Origin: Pseudomonadota bacterium
GTDB lineage: Bacteria; Pseudomonadota; Gammaproteobacteria; Burkholderiales; Rhodocyclaceae
Reading direction: 5' to 3'
Assembly (NCBI GenBank): GCA_018241695.1
Contig: JAFEDH010000010.1
Span: forward strand, 1 to 64,000
DNA length: 64,000 nucleotides
The notes beneath the pieces were generated by a model. It ran no database searches. It was not told the DNA's origin and worked only from the letters and a program-made list of their open reading frames with translations. The position numbers and the translations under genes were made by a program. Numbering within the stretch: the first letter of the stretch is position 1; each line of letters starts with the position of its first letter. Positions 46,553 through 55,388 of this stretch are shown here, piece after piece.

Positions 46553-48690
46553 GAAAATTCATTCTGGTTGACCAGTCGATCAAGGATGCAAGCGGGCATC
46601 ACCTCGAATATGCTCTACGAGTCCTGAAGGCGGCAAAAGCAGAAGGATTTGAAACGGTCCTGGCCGTGAACAAGTCGTGCAAATCCTTCAATGCCCAGGG
46701 AATCGACGTCATCGATCGGGCGTTTTCCCATACCTTCTGGGAAAACGTGTCATGCAGAAAACTAGGCCCTGAGCGCCCGGGTTCACTGCTGCTTCGCATC
46801 CTGTCGCAGAAATGGCACGGGTGGAAGCACACGATTTCCGAGAAGAGGGCCGACATCGCCTATGAGTTCCAGTTCAGCCAGGTTGGTATGGCCTACACGC
46901 TGCTCGGAGAGGGGGCATCGGCCGTTTCATTGGCAAAGAAATACCGCATCGCTGGCAGCGGCCAGGAATTGAGTTTCGGGGCCATTGTCTGCGCCGCCCT
47001 GTATTACGGCATACACACTGCTTTCGACAGGATATCGCCGAGATTCCGGTGGTTGAGGGAATTTGTTGCGCCCGTCACTTCTGTGATTGGCAAGTCCATC
47101 CGAATTTTCTTTCAGACGTTGCGATTTTTTCTGTTTGCCGTGATATCGCCTTTTTACCTGGCCTATTTCATCCTGTCGTGGAAAAAAGTATCGCAGAAGC
47201 CTGAAAGCTTTTCCACGCTGTTCGGGCGTGAGTGTCGCCAGTTGCTGCTTCGGATCGGTGTCTGTGAAGGGGATCTTGTTTTCGTGCCGACGCTTTCGGA
47301 AATCGAACTGGCCGGCATCGGTGATTGCTCCCAAAAAAGGGAGTTCTCCGGATTGAGCTGGCACCTGCTGTTCAGACGCAATATCTTCAACGGGCGTGAG
47401 CCTTCATACCTTGGCGAAATGCCGACCATCAAGACTGAGCATCTGGCGCTGGCGGAGTTCAAACAGAATTTCAGGTTTGGTGAAGCGATCTTCTATACGG
47501 ATACGATTCCATTGACCGAACAGCACAACCTGCTGGGGGTCTATCGGTTCCATACCTTGCCGATCCCTCATGATGAAAGCCTTCGAAAACTGGAGCGTAC
47601 GAGTATCCCGCTGACAGTTTCCTATATCGGGGATGCACGGGACGAGAAAGGCTTTGCGTATCTGGCCCGGCTGGTCGGTGATATGCGGGCTGCCGGTTAT
47701 GATGAAAACCGCCTGCGCTTTCGCTTTCAATCCAACTTCAACATTCCGTTGGGTGACGTAGGGCCACGCATGTCCAAGGCGGAACTGGCCCTGCTGCCCG
47801 ACAATGGGGTGGAGTTGCTGGAAGGGCCATTCGACAGCGAAACCTATGCCGACATCGTCAACCACTCGGACATCATCCTGGTACCGTATGACGAGATGAA
47901 TTACTACGCACGTAGCTCCGGAGTTTTCGCCGAGGCGCTCGTCGCGGGTGTCCCGGTGGTCTATCCGGCCAAGTCGTGGATGGGGCGTGAACTGCTGGAG
48001 GAGAACTTCCGCTACTGGCAGAGCCTGGCCAGCCGCCTGGCTATCGGTCGCTGGTTCCTGCTTAAAAATCCTCACAAGCCCGAATCCGATGCGGTGGTCG
48101 AATCCTCGATCATTGTGACCGATCCTGGTTTTTCTGCCTCACGTCAGGAAGAACCCTCCGGATCAAACGAGATTATCGTCAGCGCCACCTTGAAAAATCC
48201 GGTCATCTTCTTTCGGTTCAGGCTGCAGGGCCCGGAACCGGGGCGATATGCGAAGCTCTGCATCTTCGAAACCACCCGAAGAAAGGCATCTGATGGTCGC
48301 TACAAGGATCATAAGAAATTGTCCGGATCGGTCCTGCTCGATCTTCGTGCCACGGAAGGAACGGTGCCATTCCGTGTGAAGAAGCCAGGCAATTACTCCA
48401 TCGGACTGGAACTGTGCCCGCAGGGTGGAACCGTCGAGGCTATCGGTGATCCGTGGACCTATGTCACCCGGATCGAGTACGTGCTGGCGGATTCACCCGA
48501 CCCGATCCCGGAGCAAGCGGTTGGGGCCGGATACGATTCGATCGAAATGCTGGAAGCAGCCTTGACGGAGATCATCGAGCATTACGCACATTACGAGCAG
48601 TCCTGCCTGACATTTTCCGCATCCTGGGGCGCCTACCATTCGGCGCAGAAACTGGTTCGTGTTCTCGGCGGCAGCGAGGAGAGGCAATGA
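46549..48690 (+). CDS. Large GT-B glycosyltransferase-like protein with hydrophobic insert
   Basis: The product has 713 residues. The N-terminus (MRKFILVDQSIKDASGHHLEYALRVL) and the region PLTVSYIGDARDEKGF to GVFAEALVAGVPVVYPA resemble a family 4-type glycosyltransferase. A hydrophobic stretch at about 176-211 interrupts the GT fold and may dip into the membrane. Behind the GT part, about 530-660 looks like a beta-rich domain (NEIIVSATLKNPVIFFRFRL), possibly carbohydrate-binding, followed by a helical end. It is coupled to gmhB and to the next glycosyltransferase by 4-base overlaps. Sugar and acceptor are unknown. Confidence 0.7.
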   Translation: MRKFILVDQSIKDASGHHLEYALRVLKAAKAEGFETVLAVNKSCKSFNAQGIDVIDRAFSHTFWENVSCRKLGPERPGSLLLRILSQKWHGWKHTISEKRADIAYEFQFSQVGMAYTLLGEGASAVSLAKKYRIAGSGQELSFGAIVCAALYYGIHTAFDRISPRFRWLREFVAPVTSVIGKSIRIFFQTLRFFLFAVISPFYLAYFILSWKKVSQKPESFSTLFGRECRQLLLRIGVCEGDLVFVPTLSEIELAGIGDCSQKREFSGLSWHLLFRRNIFNGREPSYLGEMPTIKTEHLALAEFKQNFRFGEAIFYTDTIPLTEQHNLLGVYRFHTLPIPHDESLRKLERTSIPLTVSYIGDARDEKGFAYLARLVGDMRAAGYDENRLRFRFQSNFNIPLGDVGPRMSKAELALLPDNGVELLEGPFDSETYADIVNHSDIILVPYDEMNYYARSSGVFAEALVAGVPVVYPAKSWMGRELLEENFRYWQSLASRLAIGRWFLLKNPHKPESDAVVESSIIVTDPGFSASRQEEPSGSNEIIVSATLKNPVIFFRFRLQGPEPGRYAKLCIFETTRRKASDGRYKDHKKLSGSVLLDLRATEGTVPFRVKKPGNYSIGLELCPQGGTVEAIGDPWTYVTRIEYVLADSPDPIPEQAVGAGYDSIEMLEAALTEIIEHYAHYEQSCLTFSASWGAYHSAQKLVRVLGGSEERQ

Positions 48691-49805
48691 CGAATGCCGT
48701 AGTGACTGTCTCCGATACCGTCCTCGGGTATGGCTCCTCGCAGATCCTGTCGATTACCAGAGGGCTTGCCGACCTGGTGGGTGGAGACCATCTGATCTTT
48801 CAGCCATTCGTACCACAGCGCAAGTATGTCGATCTGAGCAAAGAAGGCTATCGCGTCGAGACCATCACGTCCTTTGAGCACCCGTGGACGTGGATTGGCC
48901 GGATGCAATATCTGCGACGTGTGGCTCGCGCCATCAACGAGAGCCGCCCGGATGTCCTGATCCTGCCGAACTACAACATGATCCCGATCATCGATCTGCT
49001 GTCCTACCGGCCGAAGAAGATCATTCATGTGGCACTGGAGGATCTCGACCAGTTCGGCGAAAGCAAGGTGGCGCAAAAAATCGTTCGTAAAATCAAACAG
49101 CAAGTCGGTAAGATCGACATCTGGGTATTCCCCGAACAGAACAGGGCAATGAATGATTGCAATCAGTTGGGCATCCCCTACGACCGGATCTGCTTTCTCT
49201 ACAATGTCTCGCAGGATGGAAAGCCCGCATTACCGGCAAAAGAGCGAAACGGCAAGATCATCTACGCGGGTTCGGTGGATTTTGACCGCACGGTCGCCCA
49301 TTTCTTCCACGCGCCGGATGTCGCGCGCGAGGCAATCGATGTATTCGGCGGGTTCGGTGGATCTCCCGAACTAAGAGAAAACTTCATCACGGCAACCCGG
49401 GCACCAGAAAACAAAATCCGGTATTTCGGCGAAATCAGCGCCGGAGAGTTAGGCCGGCAGTTGCCGGCGTACTGCTATTCGCTGGTGTACTGGTTTCCGC
49501 AAACCTGGGCACTTCGCAATGCCGCACCGAACAAGTTTTTTCAGGCGATTGCATCCGGAGTTCCGGTCATTGCCGCTCCGCATCCCCAATGTGTTTCGCT
49601 GATCGAGCGCTATGGATGCGGAATCGCTCTGAAAGACTGGGAATACACGACTTTTCTGGAGGGCCTTGAATCGGCCTTTTCCCGGATCGGCACAGCGGAA
49701 TATCAGAAGATGGTTGATGGCTGCCGGAAAGCCTTTGCGGAAGAACTGAACTGGGAGACCCAGTTCAGCAAGCTCACGACCTTGTTTCAGGGAAACGGCA
49801 AATGA
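48687..49805 (+). CDS. Glycosyltransferase, GT-B fold
   Basis: The product has 372 residues from the ATG overlapping the previous stop. It has GKIIYAGSVDFDRTVAHFF in the middle and a donor-binding end NKFFQAIASGVPVIAAPHPQC, consistent with a GT4-like enzyme. No signal peptide or membrane segment is seen. It is coupled to the following reductase gene by another 4-base overlap. Its place directly after the large GT suggests that it acts on the same glycan. Confidence 0.75.
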   Translation: MTNAVVTVSDTVLGYGSSQILSITRGLADLVGGDHLIFQPFVPQRKYVDLSKEGYRVETITSFEHPWTWIGRMQYLRRVARAINESRPDVLILPNYNMIPIIDLLSYRPKKIIHVALEDLDQFGESKVAQKIVRKIKQQVGKIDIWVFPEQNRAMNDCNQLGIPYDRICFLYNVSQDGKPALPAKERNGKIIYAGSVDFDRTVAHFFHAPDVAREAIDVFGGFGGSPELRENFITATRAPENKIRYFGEISAGELGRQLPAYCYSLVYWFPQTWALRNAAPNKFFQAIASGVPVIAAPHPQCVSLIERYGCGIALKDWEYTTFLEGLESAFSRIGTAEYQKMVDGCRKAFAEELNWETQFSKLTTLFQGNGK

Positions 49806-50749
49806 CAAAAATCGTTGTTACCGGTGCCACCGGCTTTCTCGGGCGCCACCTGATGCCCCTGTTGGAATCCGCTTATGGCCGCCAGCATGTGATCGGTCTT
49901 TCATCAAGTGATTTCGACCTGTTGCAGCAGGATCGGATCGAGCAAATGTTCGCAGCTCACCGACCGGAGATATTGATCCATCTGGCGGCGTATTCGGGGG
50001 GCATAGGCGCGAATCGCACGTTTCCGGCGGACTTTTTTTACCGGAACGCATTGTTTGTCACGCTGATGTTCGAGGCCGCCGCAAGGCATGGCGTGAAGAA
50101 AATGATCTATCCGATGGGGGGGTGTAGCTATCCCGCCACCGCTCCATCGCCCATCTCGGAAGACCAGATGTGGAATGGTTACCCGCAGCCGGAGAGCGCA
50201 GGCTATTCGGTGGCCAAGAAGATGGGCATCGTCACCTCCAGCGCCTATCGTCAGCAATACGGCTTGAATTCTGTCGTGCTGATCCCCGGAAACATGTATG
50301 GGGAATATGACAATTTCCGCAACAACGAATCCCATGTCGTGCCCGCGATGATTCGCCGCTACTACGAAACCAAGCAGCGTGGAGAGAAGGAAATCCTCAT
50401 GTGGGGTGATGGGACCCCGGTGCGCGATTTCGTCTATGCGGGAGACGTGGCCCGGACGATTCCCTGGTTCATTGAAAATTACGACAGCAGTGAGCCGGTG
50501 AACATTTCTTCCGGCACCGAAACCAGTATCCGGACCCTGGCCGAAACCATCCGGCGGCAGATGGCGTGGGACGGCGAAATCAGGTGGGATACCACCAAGC
50601 CGAATGGACAGATGGTCAAGATTTTCAGTGTCGAGCGCCTGGCCAGTCTCGGGCTGGGCTGCAACACGCCGCTGGAAGAGGGGCTGGGGAAGACGATCCG
50701 ATGGCTGGAACAGAATTACCCCGCCGGATCGGACCGGATACGTTTATAG
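49802..50749 (+). CDS. GDP-fucose-synthase-like NAD(P)-dependent epimerase/reductase
   Basis: The product has 315 residues. It has the NADP motif TGATGFLG and the Fcl-type features HLAAYSGGIGANRTFPADFF, MGGCSYP and YSVAKK with the Ser-Tyr-Lys triad, then VRDFVYAGDVA. Enzymes of this type epimerise and reduce GDP-4-keto-6-deoxy sugars. In a heptose cluster a role on a GDP-keto-heptose is plausible, but no GDP-mannose-4,6-dehydratase homologue is in the window to make such a substrate. Confidence 0.8.
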   Translation: MTKIVVTGATGFLGRHLMPLLESAYGRQHVIGLSSSDFDLLQQDRIEQMFAAHRPEILIHLAAYSGGIGANRTFPADFFYRNALFVTLMFEAAARHGVKKMIYPMGGCSYPATAPSPISEDQMWNGYPQPESAGYSVAKKMGIVTSSAYRQQYGLNSVVLIPGNMYGEYDNFRNNESHVVPAMIRRYYETKQRGEKEILMWGDGTPVRDFVYAGDVARTIPWFIENYDSSEPVNISSGTETSIRTLAETIRRQMAWDGEIRWDTTKPNGQMVKIFSVERLASLGLGCNTPLEEGLGKTIRWLEQNYPAGSDRIRL

Positions 50750-50773
50750 CCCCCGAACCCGGAAGCGGACACC

Positions 50774-51601
50774 ATGATCATTCTCATTGGCGGTGGCGGA
50801 TTTGTCGGCAGCGGATTTGCCCGATACCTTGCTTCCAGGGATATTCCTTTCGTTTCGGTCGATCGGGCCAATTACGATGCTTGCATCGGAATGGAATGCG
50901 ATGTGCTCATCAACGCCAACGGGAATTCGAAAAAATTCCTCGCCAGGGATGACCCGAAGTCGGAATTTCAGGCCAGCGTTGCCAGTGTCCGCAACAGCCT
51001 GGCCGATTTCAAATTCAGGAAATATGTCTTCCTCTCGACCAGCGATGTGTATCCGGATTGCTCCGATCCCACACTGACCAGCGAGGCACAGCCGCTGCCG
51101 GTTGCCGGGCAAAGCCCGTATGGCTTTCACAAGCACCTTGCGGAACTCTGTGTGCGTCATGCCGCCCGGGAGTGGCTGATCATCCGGCAAGGCGGTTTCG
51201 TCGGCCAGGGCATGAAAAAGAATGCCATCTTCGACGTGTTGCACGGAGACAGACTCTGGGTGCACCCCGACAGCCGGTTCCAGTTCATCGACACAGAAGA
51301 TTCCGCACGCCTGATCATGGGGTTGGTCGAGGGCGGTATTACCAATGAGGTGTTCAATCTCTCGGGTATGGGAACGATCCCGGTACGCGAGATCATGCGG
51401 CTTGCCGGCCGCTCCGTTCCGGTCGTGCCGGATGCCGCTGTAGTGCATTGCGAGGTGATGCTGGAAAGGATTTCGCGTTATTGCTCAATACCGGGCACGG
51501 TTGAGACGGTGAGGGCATTTCTTTCCGTAGAACGGGATCGGGTGTCTGCGCCACCGGGGTCCGCAGCACTGGTGAAAAAACAAGGGGGATTCGATGAGTG
51601 A
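50774..51601 (+). CDS. NAD-dependent epimerase/dehydratase family protein
   Basis: The product has 275 residues. The NAD motif is GGGGFVGSG; STSDVYPD and YGFHKHLAE give the active-site Ser/Thr, Tyr and Lys. It is shorter than standard sugar epimerases, with a reduced C-terminal domain. It overlaps the FkbM-type methyltransferase gene by 8 bases. The role is probably in modifying a capsule sugar. Confidence 0.75.
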   Translation: MIILIGGGGFVGSGFARYLASRDIPFVSVDRANYDACIGMECDVLINANGNSKKFLARDDPKSEFQASVASVRNSLADFKFRKYVFLSTSDVYPDCSDPTLTSEAQPLPVAGQSPYGFHKHLAELCVRHAAREWLIIRQGGFVGQGMKKNAIFDVLHGDRLWVHPDSRFQFIDTEDSARLIMGLVEGGITNEVFNLSGMGTIPVREIMRLAGRSVPVVPDAAVVHCEVMLERISRYCSIPGTVETVRAFLSVERDRVSAPPGSAALVKKQGGFDE

Positions 51602-52226
51602 ACTTTATACGCTAATGAAAGAGTACGTTCAAAAGGGAAGCACAGTCCTCGACATAGGTGCGAACGTGGGAAATGTAGCGTGTGCGTTCGCTGCCCTTGG
51701 AGCCGATGTATACGCTTTTGAACCTCAGCCGAACATATATGCCACGCTTAAGCGGGATGTCCCAGGCAATGTTCAGGTAGAAAATCTTGCGGTTGGCGCC
51801 GCCAATGATGAAATCAGCTTTTACCTCGATATGCGCGACGGCATGCAGGGTGTCGCCTCATCAATGATGGTGTTGGATGACCTGAAGCAAGCAAACAAGA
51901 TAAAAGAAATTCGTGTGCGTTGTGTACGCCTTGACGACTATGTACTCGCACATGGATTACGGCCAGATTTCATCAAAATTGATGTGGAAGGGTGTGAGCC
52001 GGATGTATTTGAAGGTGGTATTGAAACTATTCGTTCTTTCCGGCCGGTAATGTTTTTTGAATTTTGGGAATGCCACCTGCCTAGATACGAACGCTGGTTT
52101 GAAATCCTTTCCGAACTGTATACCCTGATCCGAATCCCCGGCCGACAAGAGGTTCGTGAGTTCTATAGGCTCAATCAGAATCCAAATGGCAACATTGATA
52201 TTCTTTGTGTTCCAAAGATTTCTTGA
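51594..52226 (+). CDS. FkbM family methyltransferase
   Basis: The product has 210 residues. The SAM motif LDIGANVGNVAC, then VYAFEPQPN, and the family segment IKIDVEGCEPDVFEGG are clear. Such enzymes O-methylate sugars in surface polysaccharides. The gene and the 205 bases after it are visibly richer in A and T than their neighbours, pointing to separate acquisition. The following gap (52227-52431) holds no gene beyond a weak hairpin near 52290. Confidence 0.85.
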   Translation: MSELYTLMKEYVQKGSTVLDIGANVGNVACAFAALGADVYAFEPQPNIYATLKRDVPGNVQVENLAVGAANDEISFYLDMRDGMQGVASSMMVLDDLKQANKIKEIRVRCVRLDDYVLAHGLRPDFIKIDVEGCEPDVFEGGIETIRSFRPVMFFEFWECHLPRYERWFEILSELYTLIRIPGRQEVREFYRLNQNPNGNIDILCVPKIS

Positions 52227-52431
52227 TCAATTCTTCCATGGGCCAATGAAGCTTGTCTGAATTCGGCATTTGTGTTCCTTGGGACTTTTTGCCCGATGGG
52301 CAAGCTTATCCAATCTGGGTAGAAGTCTATAGCGCCTACGACCAATAACACCGTTATGGCCGAGGTCCGCGGCATTGGTGGGAAGATTGATGACACAGAT
52401 TGAATGCTGGCAGTTTTAAGACAAGGATTTA

Positions 52432-53736
52432 ATGGATATGGGAATGGGGCAAAGACTGATCATTTACGGCGCAGCACGGTCCGGCACTACGCTGCTTCAT
52501 ACCTTTGTCAATCATTGCGAAGATTGTTTCATTCTTTCGGAATCCAACGTCTATCAGCAATATTCGATACCAGGATTCAAAAGGTCATTTCAAGCTACTT
52601 CGGCAAAATGGAATCGTACCCCCGACAAAGGGCGCTACATACCGAACATCGTTTCGGATGATGCAACCGGAAAGGAGGTGCTGGATGCCTTGAACGAGCA
52701 CTTCCGGATCGTTGGTGAAAAGGCCGCATGCGGACCCAAGAAAGCGATCCAGGATCGTTTCATAGAAGAAATCAGCCGCCACGCCTTTGATGCCACGTTT
52801 ATCCTGACCCTGAGGGAACCGGCAAGCAATCTGGTTTCCATGCGCAAGATGTTTCCGCATGAGACAGATATCGAGATTTATCGTGCCTGGGCGACCTCTC
52901 TCCTGAACGTGCTGTTGATCGCGTTCACCTTCAGAAAGACATACGTCGTTCTGCACTCATGCCTCTCCGGTGATCTCTTGAATCTTCTCGGTGAGCGGTT
53001 GGGAATATCGTCGAGAGTCTTGTCGGACGAAGCCGTGGGGAATATCCATATCAATACTCCGATGCCCCTGCTGCGACATGCGCAGGCCGGAATGAGAGGA
53101 GAAATTTCCGAAGCGAAGCATCAGGAACTGCCAGAAGATATCGCGGTGCTGCCCCCTATCCTCCGGGACAATCTGGAACTCTTCCATGAGGCCCAAAGCC
53201 TGTTTGCCGATATCAGCGGCAGCTACGACGACAGGAATTTCCGCCTTCGCTATGAGCAAAACCTGTTCGAATTCAAGAAGGATTTCATTGACCGGGCACA
53301 GGCATTGCTCGCACGGGTGGATGGTATGCGTTTCCTGGATTCCTGTCTGGAACATTCGGCATATGAAACCGAGATGCTCAGCCACGAGATCAGCTGGCGC
53401 TTCGAGCTGAACGATTTTTCTCCAAGCACCCTGGAACTGATACGTATCCTGATCGAACGCTTTCCGGAGAATGGCCAGGCCTTCTATTTTCTTGCCGTTT
53501 ACCAGCACACCAAAAGGACGTATCCGGTGGGCGAAATTCTCGCGAACTACAGCAAGGCATCAGGATTTGGTGCCGATCCGTTCTGGATAAGCTACAACCG
53601 GGCCTGCTTGTTTTTCGAGCACAACATGCTGGACGAGGCCCGGGCTGATATACAGATTGTTCGTGAACTGGCACCACGATCTCCGGAATGCGCATATCTG
53701 CTGGAGCAGGCGAGGCTTCGCGATCTCTCCCTCTGA
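52432..53736 (+). CDS. Sulfotransferase-like protein with C-terminal TPR-like part
   Basis: The product has 434 residues. The N-terminal IIYGAARSGTTLLHTF carries the 5'-phosphosulfate-binding motif (about residues 15-22) of PAPS-dependent sulfotransferases, and FILTLREPASNLVS matches the 3'-phosphate-binding region. Residues from about 325 on form helical pairs (FYFLAVYQHTK, SYNRACLFFEHNMLDEAR) like tetratricopeptide repeats. It may sulfate the capsule. An AAGGA site stands 4 bases before the ATG, and a second ATG six bases later is equally usable. Confidence 0.7.
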   Translation: MDMGMGQRLIIYGAARSGTTLLHTFVNHCEDCFILSESNVYQQYSIPGFKRSFQATSAKWNRTPDKGRYIPNIVSDDATGKEVLDALNEHFRIVGEKAACGPKKAIQDRFIEEISRHAFDATFILTLREPASNLVSMRKMFPHETDIEIYRAWATSLLNVLLIAFTFRKTYVVLHSCLSGDLLNLLGERLGISSRVLSDEAVGNIHINTPMPLLRHAQAGMRGEISEAKHQELPEDIAVLPPILRDNLELFHEAQSLFADISGSYDDRNFRLRYEQNLFEFKKDFIDRAQALLARVDGMRFLDSCLEHSAYETEMLSHEISWRFELNDFSPSTLELIRILIERFPENGQAFYFLAVYQHTKRTYPVGEILANYSKASGFGADPFWISYNRACLFFEHNMLDEARADIQIVRELAPRSPECAYLLEQARLRDLSL

Positions 53737-53752
53737 TGAAACCGGTTCTTCG

Positions 53753-55279
53753 ATGAAGTTTTCTGATGTCGCCCTACAAACAGCAGTTCCCGGACCGCGC
53801 GCTTGTGGAGCGTCCCGCGTATTGCAGGCCGTTCTCGTCGTTATGGCGTTGTGCTGCACCCTGCCGGCACATGCCGACACGGTACAAAACCCGGTACAGG
53901 CAGGATCGGTTCCAAGACGCGATGGCGCAAACGTCATGGCTTTCGGTGCGGCCGGAAATGGGGTGGCCGACGATACGGCGGCAATTGTCCGCGCGATTGC
54001 GGCGGTAAGCGCGCAGGGCGGGGAGGTTTACTTCCCGGCGGGTACCTACAGGGTCACCGCTCCGATCGTGATCGGCAACGGTTCCGACTCGGCGCAGTCG
54101 ACGATCGGGCACAAGGTGTCGCTACGCGGGGCAGGGTATGGTACAGGGACAGAGGTCAGCAATGTCTCGACGCAGGGCGTGACGCAGATCGTATATGGTG
54201 GCCCTCCGGGAAAGACAATGGCCGTCGTCGAATTTGCCGGGCCGCTGCATTCGGTTGCGATGTCGGACATGCTGATCGATGGCAACGGGCTGGCGGGCAT
54301 CGGCATTGACATTATCCATGTGACGCAAGGAACCTTCAGCCGGGTTGCGGTCAGGAGCATCACCAGCATTGGATGGAATCTGACGACGCGCTCCGGCTTT
54401 CCCGCTGGCGTCGCGTATGGCAATGCCAGCAACCGGTTCTATGACTGTTACAGTTTTTCCCCCGCGAATTTTTCCGCTTCGGGGCTGGCGCTGACCTCGG
54501 GAGTTTCACCTTCGGTTTCCCTGGCCGGAAACCCGGACAGCGCACAAAATCTTTTCTTTGGTGGTTCGTTCATCTACGGTGGCGACAAGGGTTCGTATGG
54601 CGCCTGGCTTCATGGTGCGGACAATAACCAGTTCATAGGCACGTTCTTTTACCCCAGAGGGGGAAATGCGGGTGGCGGCTACGATGTGTTCTTCGAGCAA
54701 TGGCCCGGGTCGGATGATTTTCCCAAGGAAAACGTTTTCACCAATATCGCCATGACACGTGGCGTAGGCGCGAGTCGTGGCGCTGGCCCTACCGGAGGCA
54801 ATTTTTTCTGGCCATTCCAGACCGGCGATGGGGCGATGGTGCCGGCGCTCGGCAGCGCCCAGACGATGACCTTCAATGGCCAGACTTACATCAATGGCGT
54901 GAGGGCCTGGCGTGGCCGTCAGATCGCATCGGCCTCGAACTCAAGGCCGCAATCGACCAGCAGCAATCAATTTGTCGATGTTCCGGGCCTTGTGGCAATG
55001 CTGGCAACAAAAAGAAGTTCACAACTCAAGATTGAATTTTCCGGCGCGGCCGCAAAATCCACCAGCGGGCAGGGTTTCTTCCAGATCGTTGTCGACGGCA
55101 TCCGCTATGGCGATACAACATCCATCGTGCCGTCTTCGGGTGGTTACAGTACGGCTTCATCCATCAGGCTGCTCCCCGTCGAGGAGGGAATGCACACGGT
55201 CAAGATCCAGTTCAGGTCCGATACGCCGGCCGCCGTTACCCTCAACAACGGTGTGCTGATCGTGGAAGAGTTGTACTAG
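53753..55279 (+). CDS. Secreted right-handed beta-helix protein (pectate-lyase-3-like)
   Basis: The product has 508 residues. A signal peptide with a long front ends near residue 43 (VVMALCCTLPAHA). The motif VMAFGAAGNGVADDTAAIVR is the start of the Pfam pectate_lyase_3 type of beta-helix, known from polysaccharide lyases, epimerases and phage tailspikes. Repeating short strands follow, then a beta-sandwich-like tail from about 440. Within a capsule operon it may trim, epimerise or release the polysaccharide in the periplasm or outside. Catalytic residues were not identified. Confidence 0.75.
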   Translation: MKFSDVALQTAVPGPRACGASRVLQAVLVVMALCCTLPAHADTVQNPVQAGSVPRRDGANVMAFGAAGNGVADDTAAIVRAIAAVSAQGGEVYFPAGTYRVTAPIVIGNGSDSAQSTIGHKVSLRGAGYGTGTEVSNVSTQGVTQIVYGGPPGKTMAVVEFAGPLHSVAMSDMLIDGNGLAGIGIDIIHVTQGTFSRVAVRSITSIGWNLTTRSGFPAGVAYGNASNRFYDCYSFSPANFSASGLALTSGVSPSVSLAGNPDSAQNLFFGGSFIYGGDKGSYGAWLHGADNNQFIGTFFYPRGGNAGGGYDVFFEQWPGSDDFPKENVFTNIAMTRGVGASRGAGPTGGNFFWPFQTGDGAMVPALGSAQTMTFNGQTYINGVRAWRGRQIASASNSRPQSTSSNQFVDVPGLVAMLATKRSSQLKIEFSGAAAKSTSGQGFFQIVVDGIRYGDTTSIVPSSGGYSTASSIRLLPVEEGMHTVKIQFRSDTPAAVTLNNGVLIVEELY

Positions 55280-55388
55280 GACGTAAACACAAGGCCGATA
55301 GGCGATCTTTTTCGATCCCGGTTTTCATGTCGGTACTTCAGGACCGGGCATTGAGCAGACAACGAACGAAAGTATCAGGAGCATTCCA

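Noticed and set aside
53753..55279. Reading the beta-helix gene as a prophage tailspike
   Set aside because: It has a Sec signal peptide and lies within the capsule operon with no phage genes around it.
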